This document shows, one piece after another, positions 32,237-43,181 of a stretch of 64,000 nucleotides of DNA (within the stretch, counting starts at the first letter, position 1; every line of letters begins with the position of its first letter). The translations under genes and the position numbers were made by a program. The notes below the pieces were generated by a model. The model searched no databases. It saw only the letters and a program-made list of their open reading frames with translations, and was not told the origin of the DNA. Source of the DNA: Okapia johnstoni (lineage: Eukaryota; Chordata; Mammalia; Artiodactyla; Giraffidae); assembly GCA_024291935.2 (NCBI GenBank), contig CM044326.1, positions 37,633,948 to 37,697,947 of the forward strand, in the 5' to 3' direction.

Positions 32237-33721
32237 CTTAGGAAACATCACTATGAACAAAGCTAGTGGAGGTGATGGAATTCCAGTTGAGCTATTTCAA
32301 ATCCTCAAAGGTGATGCTGTTAAAGTGCTGCACTCAATATGCCAGCAAATTTGGAAACCTCAGCAGTGGCCACAGGGCTGGAAAAGGTCAGTTTTCGTTC
32401 CAATCCCAAAGAAAGGCAATGCCAAAGAATGCTCAAACTACTGCACAATTGCACTCATCTCACATGCTAGTAAAGTAATGCTCAAAATTCTCCAAGCCAG
32501 GCTTTAGCAATATGTGAACCATGAACTTCCAGATGTTCAAGCTGGTTTTAGAAAAGGCAGAGGAACCAGAGATCAAATTGCCAACATCTGCTGGATCATC
32601 AAAAAAGCAAGAGAGTTCCAGAAAAACATCTATTTCTTCTATTTCTGCTTTATTGACTATGCCAAAGCCTTTGACTGTGTGGATCACAATAAACTGTGGA
32701 AAATTCTGAAAGAGATGGGAATACCAGACCATCTGACCTGTCTCTTGAGAAACCTGTATGCAGGTCAGGAAGCAACAGTTAGAACTGGACATGGAACAAC
32801 AGACTGGTTCCAAATAGGAAAAGGAGTATGTCAAGGCTGTATATTGTCACCCTGCTTATTTAACTTATATGCAGAGTACATCATGAGAAACGCTGGGCTG
32901 GAAGAAACACAAGCTGGAATCAAGATTGCCGGGAGAAATATCAATAACCTCAGATATGCAGATGACACCACCCTTATGGCAGAAAGCGAAGAAGAACTAA
33001 AGAGCCTCTTGATGAAAGTGAAAGAGGAGAGTGAAGAAGTTGGCTTAAAGCTCAACGCTCAGAAAACTAAGATTATGGCATCTGGTCCCATCACTTCATG
33101 GGAAATAGATGGGGAAACGGTGGAAACAGTGTCAGACTTTATTTTGGGGGGCTCAAAAATCACTACTGATGGTGATTGCAGCCATGAAATTAAAAGACAC
33201 TCCTTGGAAGGAAGGTTATGGCCAACCTAGATAGCATATTGAAAAGCAGAGACACTACTTTGCCACCAAAAGTCCATCTAGTCAAGGCTATGGTTTTTCC
33301 AGTAATCATGTATGGATGGGAGAGTTGGACGGTGAAGAGAGCTGAGCGCTGCAGAATTGATGCTTTTGAACTGTGGTGTTGGAGAAGACTCTTGAGAGTC
33401 CCTTGGACTGCAAGGATAGCCAATCAATCCATCCTAAAAGAGATCAATCCTGGGTGTTCATTAGAAGGACTGATGTTGAAGTTGAAACTCCAATACTTTG
33501 GCCACTTCATGGGAAGAGTTGACTCATTGGAAAAGACCCTCATGCTGAGTAGGATTGGGGGCAGGAGGAGAAGGGGACGACAGAGGATGAGATGGTTGGA
33601 TGGCATTACCAACTCGATGGACATGGGTTTGGGTAGACTCCGGGAGTTGATGATGGACAGGGAGGCCTGGCGTGCTGCAATTCATGGGGTCGCAAAGAGT
33701 TGGACACGACTGAGCGACTGA
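32237..33721 (+). pseudogene. BovB reverse transcriptase, broken
   Basis: The frame covers the reverse transcriptase and C-terminal region of the BovB ORF, which copies element RNA at a nicked target. Landmarks in order are NKASGGDGIPVELFQ, VQAGFRKGRGTRDQI, motif A FIDYAKAFD (32649-32675), QGCILSPCLFNLY and the catalytic YADD (32955-32966). After a frame change come [34 protein letters not shown] and [15 protein letters not shown]. Breaks compared with the family as I know it: an in-frame TAG at 32505-32507 where Gln is usual, an in-frame 9-bp near-duplication (tatttcttc/tatttctgc, 32631-32648) just before motif A, Cys instead of Arg before QGCILSP, and a 4-base loss near 33198 that shifts the frame. 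A second frame from 33218 carries the rest. The N-terminal endonuclease is missing. It cannot make active enzyme. Confidence 0.95.
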
Positions 33722-33733
33722 ACTGAACTGAAC
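32237..33733 (+). mobile_element. 5'-truncated BovB (RTE-class) LINE
   Basis: The best BovB copy in the window. The left and right flanks carry an exact 13-bp TSD, ttaacaagggatg (32224-32236 and 33734-33746), so the insertion is 1,497 bases. It begins inside the ORF a little before the reverse transcriptase core and ends with the short ACTGA-type tail. The endonuclease domain was not inserted. The exact TSD and modest decay suggest a relatively recent insertion. Confidence 0.96.
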
Positions 33734-33746
33734 TTAACAAGGGATG

Positions 33747-34164
33747 TAATGCAGGGTTTTGGAAAGGCCTAGTGAGAAAAGAATATTTCAGGGGTGGTTC
33801 AGAGTAGAGCGGTTGACATACTGCCTTCCCAAACATGTGAGTTGTGTCAATTCCCGTCTTTCGTGAACGTTTTGTTATGTGCGTCTGTTGATTTTTCTGT
33901 CTCCCTCCCATATAAATCCCCTGCTACTGAGCACAGCATCCACTATCCGCACCCTTGGCCTTGGAACACCTGCTGGGCGGGACGGTCTTCTCAGATGTTA
34001 AGGGAGAGCCGGGAGGGCACCGTCTCTGGGAGTGCCCCCCTCACCCTCACACAGAACAAGCTGTCCCCCACCAACATCCCCAGTGTTTCAATGCCCACCT
34101 CCACGGTGCAGTTTACGAAACCTGCCTGGCCCCGCTCATCTCCACTGGAGTGCTCTGTCAGTTT
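33747..34164. other. No feature recognised
   Basis: Unassigned. A 128-codon frame begins at 33794 but runs into the following LTR. Confidence 0.5.
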
Positions 34165-34565
34165 GCGAGGACTGCTGTAGCAAAGTCCACACCCTGGACA
34201 GCCTAGGACAATGGAAGTTACCCTCCCAGTTCTGAAGGCTGGAAGTCAGAGATCAAAACCTTGGCAGGGTTCCTTCCAAGTCTCTGAGGGGGAATCTGCT
34301 CTCCACCTCTCCCTAGATTCTGGTGGTTTACTGGCAACCTTTGGTGTTCTGTGGCTTGTAGAAGCATCACCCTGATTTCCACCTTTATCCTCACATAGCC
34401 TCCTTTCTATATGTCATCTGTGTCCAAAAGGCCCCTTTTTATAAGGACACTGGCCATGTTGGATCAGCATCCACCCTCATGAGCTCCTTTTAACTTGATC
34501 ATCTGTGAAGACGCTATTTCCAGATAAGGTCACATTCAACATCTTTGGAAGGACACAATGATGAC
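34165..34565 (-). mobile_element. MLT1-type MaLR LTR
   Basis: ACTGCTGTAGCAAAGTCCAC, CCCAGTTCTGAAGGCTGGAA, TTATAAGGACACTGGCC and GATAAGGTCACATTCAACAT follow the reverse MLT1 order. Confidence 0.65.
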
Positions 34566-34594
34566 CACGCAAAGGAACCCAAGGGAAGAAGGTC

Positions 34595-34800
34595 TGAGTG
34601 AGTGTTGACTAAGTGAAGGAGTGAATGAATGAATGCCATCAGCCCCCTGTCCCCTCCCTTTGTGTCTGGAGTAACCCATGGGAAGATGCTCTGGGTGCAG
34701 TGACGACACAGTCGTGACTGAGTGTTGACTAAATGAATGGGAGAATGAATGAAGCCCCCCGTCCCCTTCCCTTGTCCCCGCCTGGGGTACTGATGCCAGG
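34595..34800. repeat. Imperfect tandem duplication, period 120 bp
   Basis: The first copy (34595-34714) and a second partial copy (from 34715) both read TGA(G/C)TGAGTGTTGACTAA, a GAATGAATGAA run and a GCCCCC(T)GTCCCC block. The minus-strand frame across it therefore shows a repeated HSF-x-SLSQHS peptide, an artefact of the duplication. Confidence 0.85.
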
Positions 34801-35639
34801 GCCTGACACAGAAACTTCCACTGATACAGTGAGCAGTTCTTCAAAGCCGGAGGAGCCTTCCCTCGGCTCCTTTCCCAACAGTAACACAGCATCTGCTCCA
34901 AGGGTGCCCGTTCAAAGGACACCTTCCTGCCCTGGCCTCCATATCACACACTTCACACCCCAGACTGGCAGCGGGCATCTCACCTTCAGACTCAGGCTGA
35001 CCCCGTGTGCCAGCGCTGGAACTAGGAATTGTTAGCTTTTAATTAATCTCCCCTTTGCACTCTAGTTCCTGTGAGAAACATCTATGGCAGAAGGGACGTT
35101 TATTGGCTAAAAGCATTTCTTTAAAGCCACAAAATCAGAGAGTGCATTTTGCCCTATTAAGGTCTGGATTCAAGGGGGGCCTCTGAGCTGAAATGAACTC
35201 CCTGTAGAAGCTCAGACTCCCATCGGCAGCCCTGGGCTTTAGAAGGTGCAGCAGGCCAGCCTAACCCTGCAGGGAGACGCTTGCTGAAAGGGAGCACTGC
35301 GTTAAAAATGAGAAAGAAAGGTCTTTTTCCCCAACCACAAGGCTTCTAGCTGGAGGTCAAACCCAAGGTAGATAGATGGCGAGCCTGGGCAAAGGGGGCC
35401 GTCTGTGTCTTCCTGAGCTCCTCTCGACTCCCGTGCAGACAGGCTGGGTCTGCAGAGCCTTCATCTTCATAAATTCTTTATAGAAAGTTTCACAGAACTA
35501 GTCACCTTTCTGGCTCCTGCTAAAATGACAGCTTGTTCACTCAGAAATAAAAGGGCCAAACTCATTTTTGGAAATGAAGACTGTTCTGCAGTCTACGCAC
35601 TCAACAGACAGAGACTGGTCCCAGGCATCTTTCAGATTC
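34801..35639. other. Repeat-poor stretch, no gene seen
   Basis: No repeat recognised. The AT/GC-mixed block 35030-35560 may be worth a conservation check. Confidence 0.45.
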
Positions 35640-35800
35640 TGGGGGTCTGGCTTCAAGACACTGATTGCTGAGCCCAGAGCAGCTCACTGAACATTTCAGG
35701 ACTCAGTTCTCTTACCTGGGAAATGGGTCCAAGGCTTACTCATGCCTCACACATTGTTGGAAGGATTATAAAGATCCTTGTCATGGATGTGAAAGATGCA
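35640..35800 (+). mobile_element. MIR SINE remnant
   Basis: ACTCAGTTCTCTTACCTGGG then AAATGGGTCC and TTGTTGGAAGGATTATAAAG match forward MIR. Confidence 0.65.
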
Positions 35801-36174
35801 TTTATTGTCATAAATGACTTCATGCTGGAGCCCTGAGCATCACAAGGAAGATGTGTCCTTTGTTGTCTAGGCAACAGGATATAGATCTTCCATCCATTGC
35901 TCGTATGTTACACTGTCCTCCCCACACCAGGATGCCTTGGATGATTTCTCTGTCTCTCTCATATATGTATATTTGATGAATCAAATTGTGCCCTGTCCCC
36001 TCTACCTCGATTAACGTCTAGGTTATTCCAGGTAGAAAATAACCTTCCCAATTCTCAGCCATCTTTTGGGTCCATGTTACTCCACATGGGGTCTGCAGTT
36101 CAGAGCTCATAGGCAATGGAATCATGTAAAGAGATATATGTAGAAAGAGACAAAGTCAGAACTTAGAAATGTGT
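35801..36174. other. No feature recognised
   Basis: Unassigned sequence up to the Bov-tA target. Confidence 0.5.
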
Positions 36175-36185
36175 TTAGGAATCTG

Positions 36186-36391
36186 GGCTTCCCATGTGAC
36201 CCAGTGGTAAAGACTGTCTGCTAGTGCAGGAGACTCAGGTTCAATCCCTGGGTCAGGAAGATTCGCTGGGGGAGGAAATGGCAACCCACTCCAGTATTCT
36301 TGCCTGGATAATCCCATGGACAGAGGTGCCCGGTGGGCTACCATCCACGGGATCCAAAGAGTTGGACATAACCAAATGACCATGCATGAAC
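36186..36391 (+). mobile_element. Bov-tA SINE
   Basis: Forward copy from GGCTTCCCATGTGACCCAGT to ACCATGCATGAAC. It is flanked by exact 11-bp TSDs ttaggaatctg at 36175-36185 and 36392-36402. The tail ends CATGCATGAA, the Bov-tA3-like form. Confidence 0.96.
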
Positions 36392-36402
36392 TTAGGAATC
36401 TG

Positions 36403-36989
36403 ACCCTGCCCAGATATCCAGATGTGTATCAGTGGCCTCATCCTTTTAAACAGGATAAATGCCTACAGTAGTCAGTATATGATACAAAAGAATAGCGCCA
36501 AATGAAGACGTAGAGCCATTCATTCAAAAAGTAAGAATTTCAAGATGACGACCACAGAGCATGGGACCAAGTGCTGGGCTCTCGGAGCCCTGGGTCCGTG
36601 GGTGCAGTTGCAGACCCGGGAAGCCGGTGCTGACGGTTGAAGCAGGTGCTGAGGTTTGTGTGAGAGCTGTGTGCTATTCACACACAGTAGGACCACGCAG
36701 TGTTCTGCTGGGTGCTGGAGGAAAGCTGAGTGCACGCCCAGACAGCTCTGGAAGCCTGTCTGTAGGACATAACGGACGCCCCATCTGGCCCACTTGACAG
36801 CCCAACCAGGAGAATGTTCTCCAGCCCGGCTGAGCATCCTTGCTCCGTCTCACAACAGTGAGCTCTTCTTTTCTTCCCTGCCTCATTGATCACTAGCTAC
36901 CTCTCTCAGAGCCCCTCCCACTCCAAACTGCAATTAACAGTTTCTTCCCTTCTTGACGTGACCCTGAGCCACTCCACACTCAGGAATTG
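36403..36989. other. No feature recognised
   Basis: Four overlapping frames of 70-105 codons (36520-36893) on both strands without family resemblance. The block is GC-richer than its surroundings but shows no exon signal I would defend. Confidence 0.4.
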
Positions 36990-37170
36990 CATCTTACTGT
37001 CATTTTTGCAACCATTCCGTTGACAAGCACCAGATGAGGACCTACTCTGCACCCCACTCCATGCCAGCGAAAACCAGGAGGGTGGTCTCAGCTCACAAGG
37101 ATCCTGATCTGATTGACGGGCAGTGAAAGGGTGTCCAGGATCAGGCAGGAGCAATAAGGATGCTGGGCAG
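36990..37170 (+). mobile_element. L2-like remnant
   Basis: GACAAGCACCAGATGAGGAC, CTACTCTGCACCCCACTCCA and CTCACAAGGATCCTGATCTG fit the order of a worn L2-type end. Confidence 0.5.
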
Positions 37171-37810
37171 GCACAGAGAGGGCTCCAACTAACCCGTGTG
37201 GCCCAGAGGTTTCTCTGAGGAAGCCACTCTAGTTAGCACTTACTCAAGGGCCAGGGAAGAAAGGACTAAGGAAAGAGGAGTCAGTTTAATGAACTAGAAT
37301 CGACTCTTGTACGCCCCCTCACCCAGTCAAGCTTCCAAGCAGACTCCATTAATGTTTATAAGCAGACTGACCTTCTTTCCCCTTGGCAGCAAAAATCCAT
37401 GCACTTGGCCCCCCGAGGTCTCCATCCTCTCCAGGGACACACTCCAGCCAAGTTTCCAGCCTCCTGGTCCTGCTTGGTCAGCTCTCCTGCAGATTACCCA
37501 TGATGCTGGTTGTGAAATCTGGCACCAGTTCCTCCCCCATGACATGTGACCTCTCAGCATTAGGATTGCATTGACCTGCCCCACCTTCTCAACCCCTTCC
37601 CTCCGCTGGATTATTGCCATTCATTAATCCATCTCCATCACTCAGCTCTCTAGACATGGCAGTGCTTAGAACTCTGTTTACAGACACTTGTATTTTCTTT
37701 TACCTTTTTGTTTCCTTGGGTGGTACTATCCAGTCAGATGTGTTTAAATATTAACTCCCAAGCATAAATCTGCAGCTTGGACTTGGTCGCTTAACTTAGT
37801 CCCCGACGCT
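37171..37810. other. No feature recognised
   Basis: Unassigned. Frames of 63-97 codons overlap on both strands at 37307-37620 without motifs. Confidence 0.45.
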
Positions 37811-38008
37811 GTGCGCATGCTTAGTTGCTCAGTCATGTCTGACTTTTTGTGACCCCATGGACTGTAGCCCACCAGTCTTTTCTGTCCATGGGATTCTGCA
37901 TGCAAGAATATTGGAATAGTTAGGCATTCCTTTCTCCAGGGGATCTTCCCCACCCAGGTCTCTTGCATTGCAGGCAGGTTCTTTACCATGTGAGCCAACA
38001 GGGAAGGT
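37811..38008 (-). mobile_element. Bov-tA SINE
   Basis: Reverse copy with the GCGCATGCTTAGTTGCTCAG tail. A short internal deletion removes the GGGATCGAACC B-box part, so its pol III promoter is broken. Confidence 0.93.
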
Positions 38009-38544
38009 TTAAGTCACCTATATACAATTGCCTTCTCAACAGCTCCATGCAATGCTCACCAGGAAGCCCTGGAGCGTTCCTGGAAGAGGTGTGCATCACT
38101 TCTGCTTGTGTTCCGTCAGCTAGAGCTCAGTCATGGCTACATATACCTGCGAAGGAACTTAGCAAGTGCAGGCTAGCTACGTGCGTGGGAAGAAGAGAAA
38201 AGGGTGAGCAGCTAACCGCTCTTTTACAGGTAGATTGTGCCGTTTGATGAGTGGGGTTCGCAGTGGAGGAAAGAGGGGAGAGGTCATGTGCAGATGATAG
38301 AATTTGAAACAGTGGACTTTGAAACATTATACAATAAATAAGAACACATAGAGGTAAGAAGGCATACTTGCAAATGTCAGTAAAGTCTTCCCTTTTAGAA
38401 AGAGCTAACGTTGGAAGATGGCTTGTGGCAAGGTTCTGGAGTCTTCCAAAGCTGAGTTTGTCCTGTCTTCTCTGTACACTGTTCAAGTATGTCTCTGAGA
38501 CATACTCACTGAAGCCCATGGAGACCTTCAGGAGACATGGACAA
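38009..38544. other. No feature recognised
   Basis: A 130-codon minus-strand frame (38127-38519) overlaps a plus frame and has no recognised domain. Confidence 0.45.
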
Positions 38545-38650
38545 GGCAGGAAGCACTATTTACATTTGGCAGAAGAGGAAGCAAAGGCATGCATGTGCAT
38601 CAGGGTCAGAGGTGAGATTTAACCCCTAAATCCAGAGCTCTCTGTGATTT
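38545..38650 (-). mobile_element. MIR SINE remnant
   Basis: GCAGAAGAGGAAGCAAAGGC and GATTTAACCCCTAAATCCAG fit reverse MIR, weakly. Confidence 0.5.
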
Positions 38651-39754
38651 TGATCTTAAAGTATCAGGAAGCATCAGGGAGTCTTACTCTAACTATCACT
38701 AAGAATTTTAAGGCTCAAGTTGATCAGACCTCTGAAGTTTATTGCATTTCCACTTGTCCCATTAAGATAATAAAGCATGCAAAGTAAAACCAAATTAAAA
38801 TTTGAAGCATGGTTACATTATTAAAATAATTTGACTGCCCTTCAGCTGTTCTCTTTAGCTTCTGATCTTATCTCACAGGCATTTTAATTGCATTGGGCAG
38901 AGATTTAAAGTAACACTACCTGCCCTGATGTACAGACAATGCCCAAAAAACAAGGCAGCATCCTAAACCTCAGGACCAGCCTCTCTGGATTCCTGGGCCA
39001 AGAAAGCCTCCTCCCAGGACCTGGCAATAGAACCAGGTCTCTGAACATGGGATCAGTCTTTTTACCTTCTTATCAGCAATTCTCCAAGAGTACAGCTCTA
39101 CACAGATAGGACCCGAGATGATTTTAGGCAGTGCATGGCAGTGGCATCAGATAGCACCAAATCTCATGATGAAAAGTATCTATTGCTTTCAACTTTATTT
39201 CAATGGCTTCAAGGAGAAAGCTTAAGGTTGGAGACACATGCATGTATATTTTTAACGTCTTTCTACACAGACTTCCAGTCTCTCTTCTTAACAGAGAGAG
39301 GGCAAGCCATAGGTTCAAGCCTTGGTAAGCTACAGCATCTAGCTAGAACTTCACAGCTATGTTTTATGATCATTGTCTTTATTTAATCTTCATTTATAAT
39401 TGATGAGGTAGGATACTGTCATCCCTTTAAAAATATAATATAGATTTGTGCAAAAAATAAAAAGGATTCATCCAAGTTAAAGAAAAAAATGACTCCATTA
39501 AAGGGAGCAATAGTGAGACAATAGCATACATGATAGATAAGATGGAGCAAAAGTCAAGTAGGTTGTCTAGCTCAGCAATGGAAGTTTGGAAACCACTGCT
39601 TTGTATTAAGAGGCCCCCAAACAAACCAAGAAGACCCCAGAATCTTTGATATGAATGAAAGGTAGAGAGTCTGTGGACAGGAAGTAAGTGTCCTACCTGA
39701 TGATGTATAGAGACTAGCCCATGGTATCTATAGGGCTTAACTAGACTAACTGGT
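38651..39754. other. Repeat-poor stretch, no gene seen
   Basis: AT-rich with TAAT and GATAA words at 38650-38930. No repeat or supported frame. Confidence 0.45.
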
Positions 39755-40000
39755 CTTCATATCTTTATCACAAGTGGCACTTCCTTCATGAAGTCTTTGA
39801 ACATTTCCCCAACCAGCGCTGGCCATTCTCTTTTTAAAATCCCCATAACCATTTGTCTGCACCCATTCTTAGAGTTACTGAACTACTTTTAACTTCCTGC
39901 AAGTTATCTTCATGTGGTCGTCATTTTCTCTGATGGTCTTCTTGAGGGAAGTTGACATATTGAATCAGTGCCATTCCTTCCTGGAGATGGTCCTCTATAG
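39755..40000 (+). mobile_element. L2 LINE remnant
   Basis: CACTTCCTTCATGAAGTCTT, then TTTGTCTGCACCCATTCTTA and GGTCTTCTTGAGGGAAG follow the L2 3' region. Confidence 0.6.
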
Positions 40001-40857
40001 ACCTTTAAATAGAGAGACATTGGCACCTCAGAGGCTCTTCACAAGGCTCACTCCAGACTGAAGTTTTCCCTAATGGGAAGCAAATAGAAGTCACAGAAAA
40101 CAATGATCTGGAGGAGTGACTTGGTTTATGGAATCCCCAAGTGATATAAATAACTGCCCTGAACTAGGGTTCTTGAGTCCTTTTTCTGAGATGGCCTTGG
40201 AAGTGGCAATGACTTTCTGCTTTCTGGGGCTATTCAACACTGACTCAGGCTTGCTTCAAGAGGCATTCTCTCTTTCCAGCACTAAAATGAACAGTGTTGG
40301 GTAACACAAGACAAACAGGAGTTCGCTACAGAAGGAAGTCATTCCAGGAGAAAGGAACTGCTTGTGCAAAATATTGGAAGCACAAAACCATTTTGCTCAT
40401 TGAAGTCACAGGTTCAGCATGATGAACAAATGGGTGAGTAAGGGACAGATGCTAAGGAGCTAGACATGGGGGGTGATGTGTCTCCTTGCAGGGACAGGTG
40501 TACAAGGCTATGGGGCATCTATTGAAAAGTTAAATAAAACAGTCAAATAGCCAACTGTAAATACCTGAGCAACTGACCCAGATTTACTACTCCCACTCAC
40601 TAGCATACATGCTGAGTTCTAAGCTGAAGTCTACATACAACCTCTGAATAAACGCACTAACCATTATTTAGTTAAACCTCAGAGTCACTGACTTAAACAG
40701 TGGACCAAAGCAGCTGAGCAATTAAACAACACTTGTATACACATTGCTATGTCAAGCTCTGTATTAGAGGTTAGGGTACAAAAGTGAATAGAGGATTACT
40801 GCCCAGAGTAAAAAATTATAAATTATGTGTATATATTATATATGAATTAATATGTAA
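40001..40857. other. No gene; possible old repeat pieces
   Basis: 40340-40400 (CATTCCAGGAGAAAGGAACT, GCTTGTGCAAAATATTGG) resembles a widespread ancient mammalian repeat whose name I cannot give. 40725-40790 looks like an L2-type end. The rest is unassigned. Confidence 0.4.
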
Positions 40858-40877
40858 TACACACACACACACACATA
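40858..40877. repeat. (AC)n microsatellite
   Basis: About nine AC units next to a Bov-tA tail. Confidence 0.9.
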
Positions 40878-40883
40878 TGCCTG

Positions 40884-41098
40884 CATATGTACATTCTCAG
40901 TTGCTGTCGTGTCCGACACTTTGCAACTCCCTGGACGGCAGCCTGCCATGCTCCTCTGTCTATGGGATTTCCCAGGCAAGAATACTAGAGTAAGCAGCCA
41001 TTTCCTTCTCCAGAGGATCTTCTAGGAATTGATCCTGTGTCTCCTGCATCTCCTGCATTGGCAGGTGGATTCTTCAACCACTGAGCCACTTGGAAAAT
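40884..41098 (-). mobile_element. Bov-tA SINE
   Basis: Reverse copy from ACATTCTCAGTTGCTGTCGT to CTGAGCCACTTGGAAAATGC. It has a local doubling of the CTCCTGCAT word (41041-41060). CACATAT words on both sides might be a TSD within the repeat, but this is not decisive. Confidence 0.93.
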
Positions 41099-41204
41099 GC
41101 CCCCCCCACATATATGCATACATGTATATCTACCTATACAAAGTACTGTTAATAGGGATCAGAGGTTAATGACAGACTATCTGTAAAGCTCTAACTGGTA
41201 GGTA

Positions 41205-41462
41205 TTTTCTGCTTTGCCAGCCACACAGCCTCTGTCACATCCGGGCAACTCTGTTGTCCTGTGGAAGCAGCTGTGAACAATCCCTAAATGAACAGGCATG
41301 GCTGTACTCTAATAAAACTTATCTACAGACACTAAAATGTGAATTTTCTATCATTTTCACATGTCATGAAATATTCCTTTTTTTTTTTTTTTTAACTTTT
41401 CAGCCATAAACCATCCTTAGCTCATGGGCTATACAACCAGAAAATGGAGCTGTATTTGGCCC
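41205..41462 (-). mobile_element. hAT-like DNA transposon relic, longer form
   Basis: ACATCCGGGCAACTCTGTTG, ATGAACAGGCATGGCTGTAC, ATTTTCACATGTCATGAAAT, then GCTCATGGGCTATACAACCA and AGCTGTATTTGGCCCC. Same family as 20823 and 54391, with an extra internal segment. Orientation is relative and uncertain. Confidence 0.6.
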
Positions 41463-41630
41463 CAAGGTGTGGGGAGGAGGCATGGTTTCCCAGCCTTGCT
41501 GTAGCTGAGATGCAGCGATTGTGCAGAGTGCCCCGTCAATCAGAGGAAAAAGCAGCTGCTGGGTCAGAATCAGAATCTGGGGCCTGGCACCCGACACGAC
41601 GGTTTGTTAGGGAAATGGCTGCATATGAGG
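41463..41630. other. Unassigned sequence with SINE target
   Basis: No feature other than the left TSD copy of the next SINE (41623-41630). Confidence 0.5.
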
Positions 41631-41849
41631 TGCGCATGAATGCGTACTAAGTTGCTTCAGTCTGACTCTTTGTGACATTATGGACTGTAACCCACCAGGC
41701 TCCTCTGTCCCTGGGATTCTCCAGGCAATACTACTGGAGTGGGTCGCCATGCCCTCCTCCAGGGGATCTTCCTGACCCAGAGATCAAACCCATGTCTCCT
41801 ATGTCTCCTCCTTTGGCATGTAGGTTCTTTACCACTAGTGCCACCTGGA
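41631..41849 (-). mobile_element. Bov-tA SINE, Bov-tA3-like
   Basis: Reverse copy starting TGCGCATGAATGCGTACTAA. It is flanked by exact 8-bp TSDs atatgagg at 41623-41630 and 41850-41857. Confidence 0.94.
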
Positions 41850-41857
41850 ATATGAGG

Positions 41858-42130
41858 CAGGGTGGGCCAAATTTAAACGGGCTTTGCATGTCATGCTAAA
41901 TAACTAGGAATCTATTCCACCAACAACTAGGGGCTGATGAAAAGCATTCTTCAGGGGAAATTAGAGTTGGGTTTGAGTTTAGAAAGATCACACTGGTGAT
42001 GAATGCCCATTCTGTCTGGAGAATAGGCTGAAAGGAAAAGTGTCAGCAGCAGAAGGGCCAGCAAGGACTTTGCCAGCCTAGTACAGGGGAAGGAACTTGC
42101 CAGAATGAGTTCTTAAATTGACAGAAGCAT
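41858..42130. other. Possible ancient repeat, unnamed
   Basis: AAAGATCACACTGGTGATGA and TGTCTGGAGAATAGGCTG recall the widespread ancient repeat also suspected near 40340 and 54030. Confidence 0.4.
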
Positions 42131-42374
42131 AGGGATTCCCCAGTGACTCAGTGGTAAAGAATCAGCCTGCCAATGCAGGAAATGCAAGAGATATGGGTTC
42201 AATCCCTGGGTCGAGAAGCTCCCCTGGAGTAGGAAATGGCAACCCACTCCAGTAATCTTGCCTGGAAAATTCCATGGACGGGGGAGCCTGGAGGGCTATA
42301 TAGTCCACGTCTCTTTCACATAGCACATTTCTTTCATGTTGCAGACATGACTGAGTGACTGAGCATGCATGCCT
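42131..42374 (+). mobile_element. Bov-tA SINE with internal insertion
   Basis: Forward copy from GGGATTCCCCAGTGACTCAG to GACTGAGCATGCATGCC. Between GTCCAC (about 42308) and TTGCAGACATGAC lies about 33 extra bases (CTCTTTCACATAGCACATTT and on) not part of the family. Confidence 0.93.
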
Positions 42375-42559
42375 GCTGAATAGAAAATGTAATGAATTAC
42401 TAGATGGGTTAGAAAAAAACTTCCACGTCTGAAGAGTTAACTGGACAAAGTAAACATGTCTGACTCTTGAGGGGAATACCCTGATTTATACCTCTTGGAC
42501 ACAAGATCTAGAAATATCATATCAAGTGGATATTGGAGAAGAACCCTGCCAAGTTACCA

Positions 42560-42690
42560 GAAAACTCGGGGCACAGAGAGGTTAAGGGCTTTGTCTAAGG
42601 CCACACAGCTAGTTACAGATCTGCCCTGGACACAAACCCAGGTCTTCCATTAGCTGGTATCCCCTGCACCTTCTAATGCTTATGTGCAGT
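42560..42690 (-). mobile_element. MIR SINE remnant
   Basis: CACAGAGAGGTTAAGGGCTT, TGTCTAAGGCCACACAGCTA and ACAAACCCAGGTCTTCC match the reverse MIR core well. Confidence 0.82.
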
Positions 42691-43165
42691 TTTAGCTTCA
42701 TGAAACGTCAGGGCACGGTTACAGACCAAGAAATCAAGTTCTTAAGTTAAAAGCTGACTTATGGGTTAGCACAATTGAATCCTCAAGGCAAAATACATAG
42801 ATTGAATCTCGCAAACAATGTACTGAGTGAAAGAATCCAGACACAACGCAGCGTGATCCATCGATATGCAGGTTGAGAGCTAAGTGAGATCTAATCTAGG
42901 CCATGAGAAGCAGGGATGGGTAGGATGGAGGCAAGTCTGCGGAGGGCTCCTCTGATGGGTGGTGATGCCCGGCTTCCTGAGTTGAATGTGAAGAGGAAAT
43001 AAGCTGTACGTTTATACCTGCCCTTCTCCACACCTGTGCTGTATACTTCAAGGAAAGTAAAGAATCTAGCCATCTCTGTCTCTCTATATTAATATATATA
43101 TCTGTATACATGCATATAGATCTATATAAAGTGCTATACACACATATACAAATGTATAATCTGTA
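42691..43165. other. No feature recognised
   Basis: Unassigned, ending in a TATA/CATA-rich run (43085-43165). Confidence 0.5.
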
Positions 43166-43181
43166 TCTATATTTATGCATA

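Noticed and set aside
32237..33733. Active reverse transcriptase gene or diversity-generating system
   Set aside because: The frame has a stop, a frameshift and no endonuclease, and it is flanked by a TSD as an ordinary dead LINE copy.
36520..36893. Possible GC-rich exon with overlapping frames
   Set aside because: Frames lie on both strands with similar lengths, and no splice-site or domain evidence was seen.
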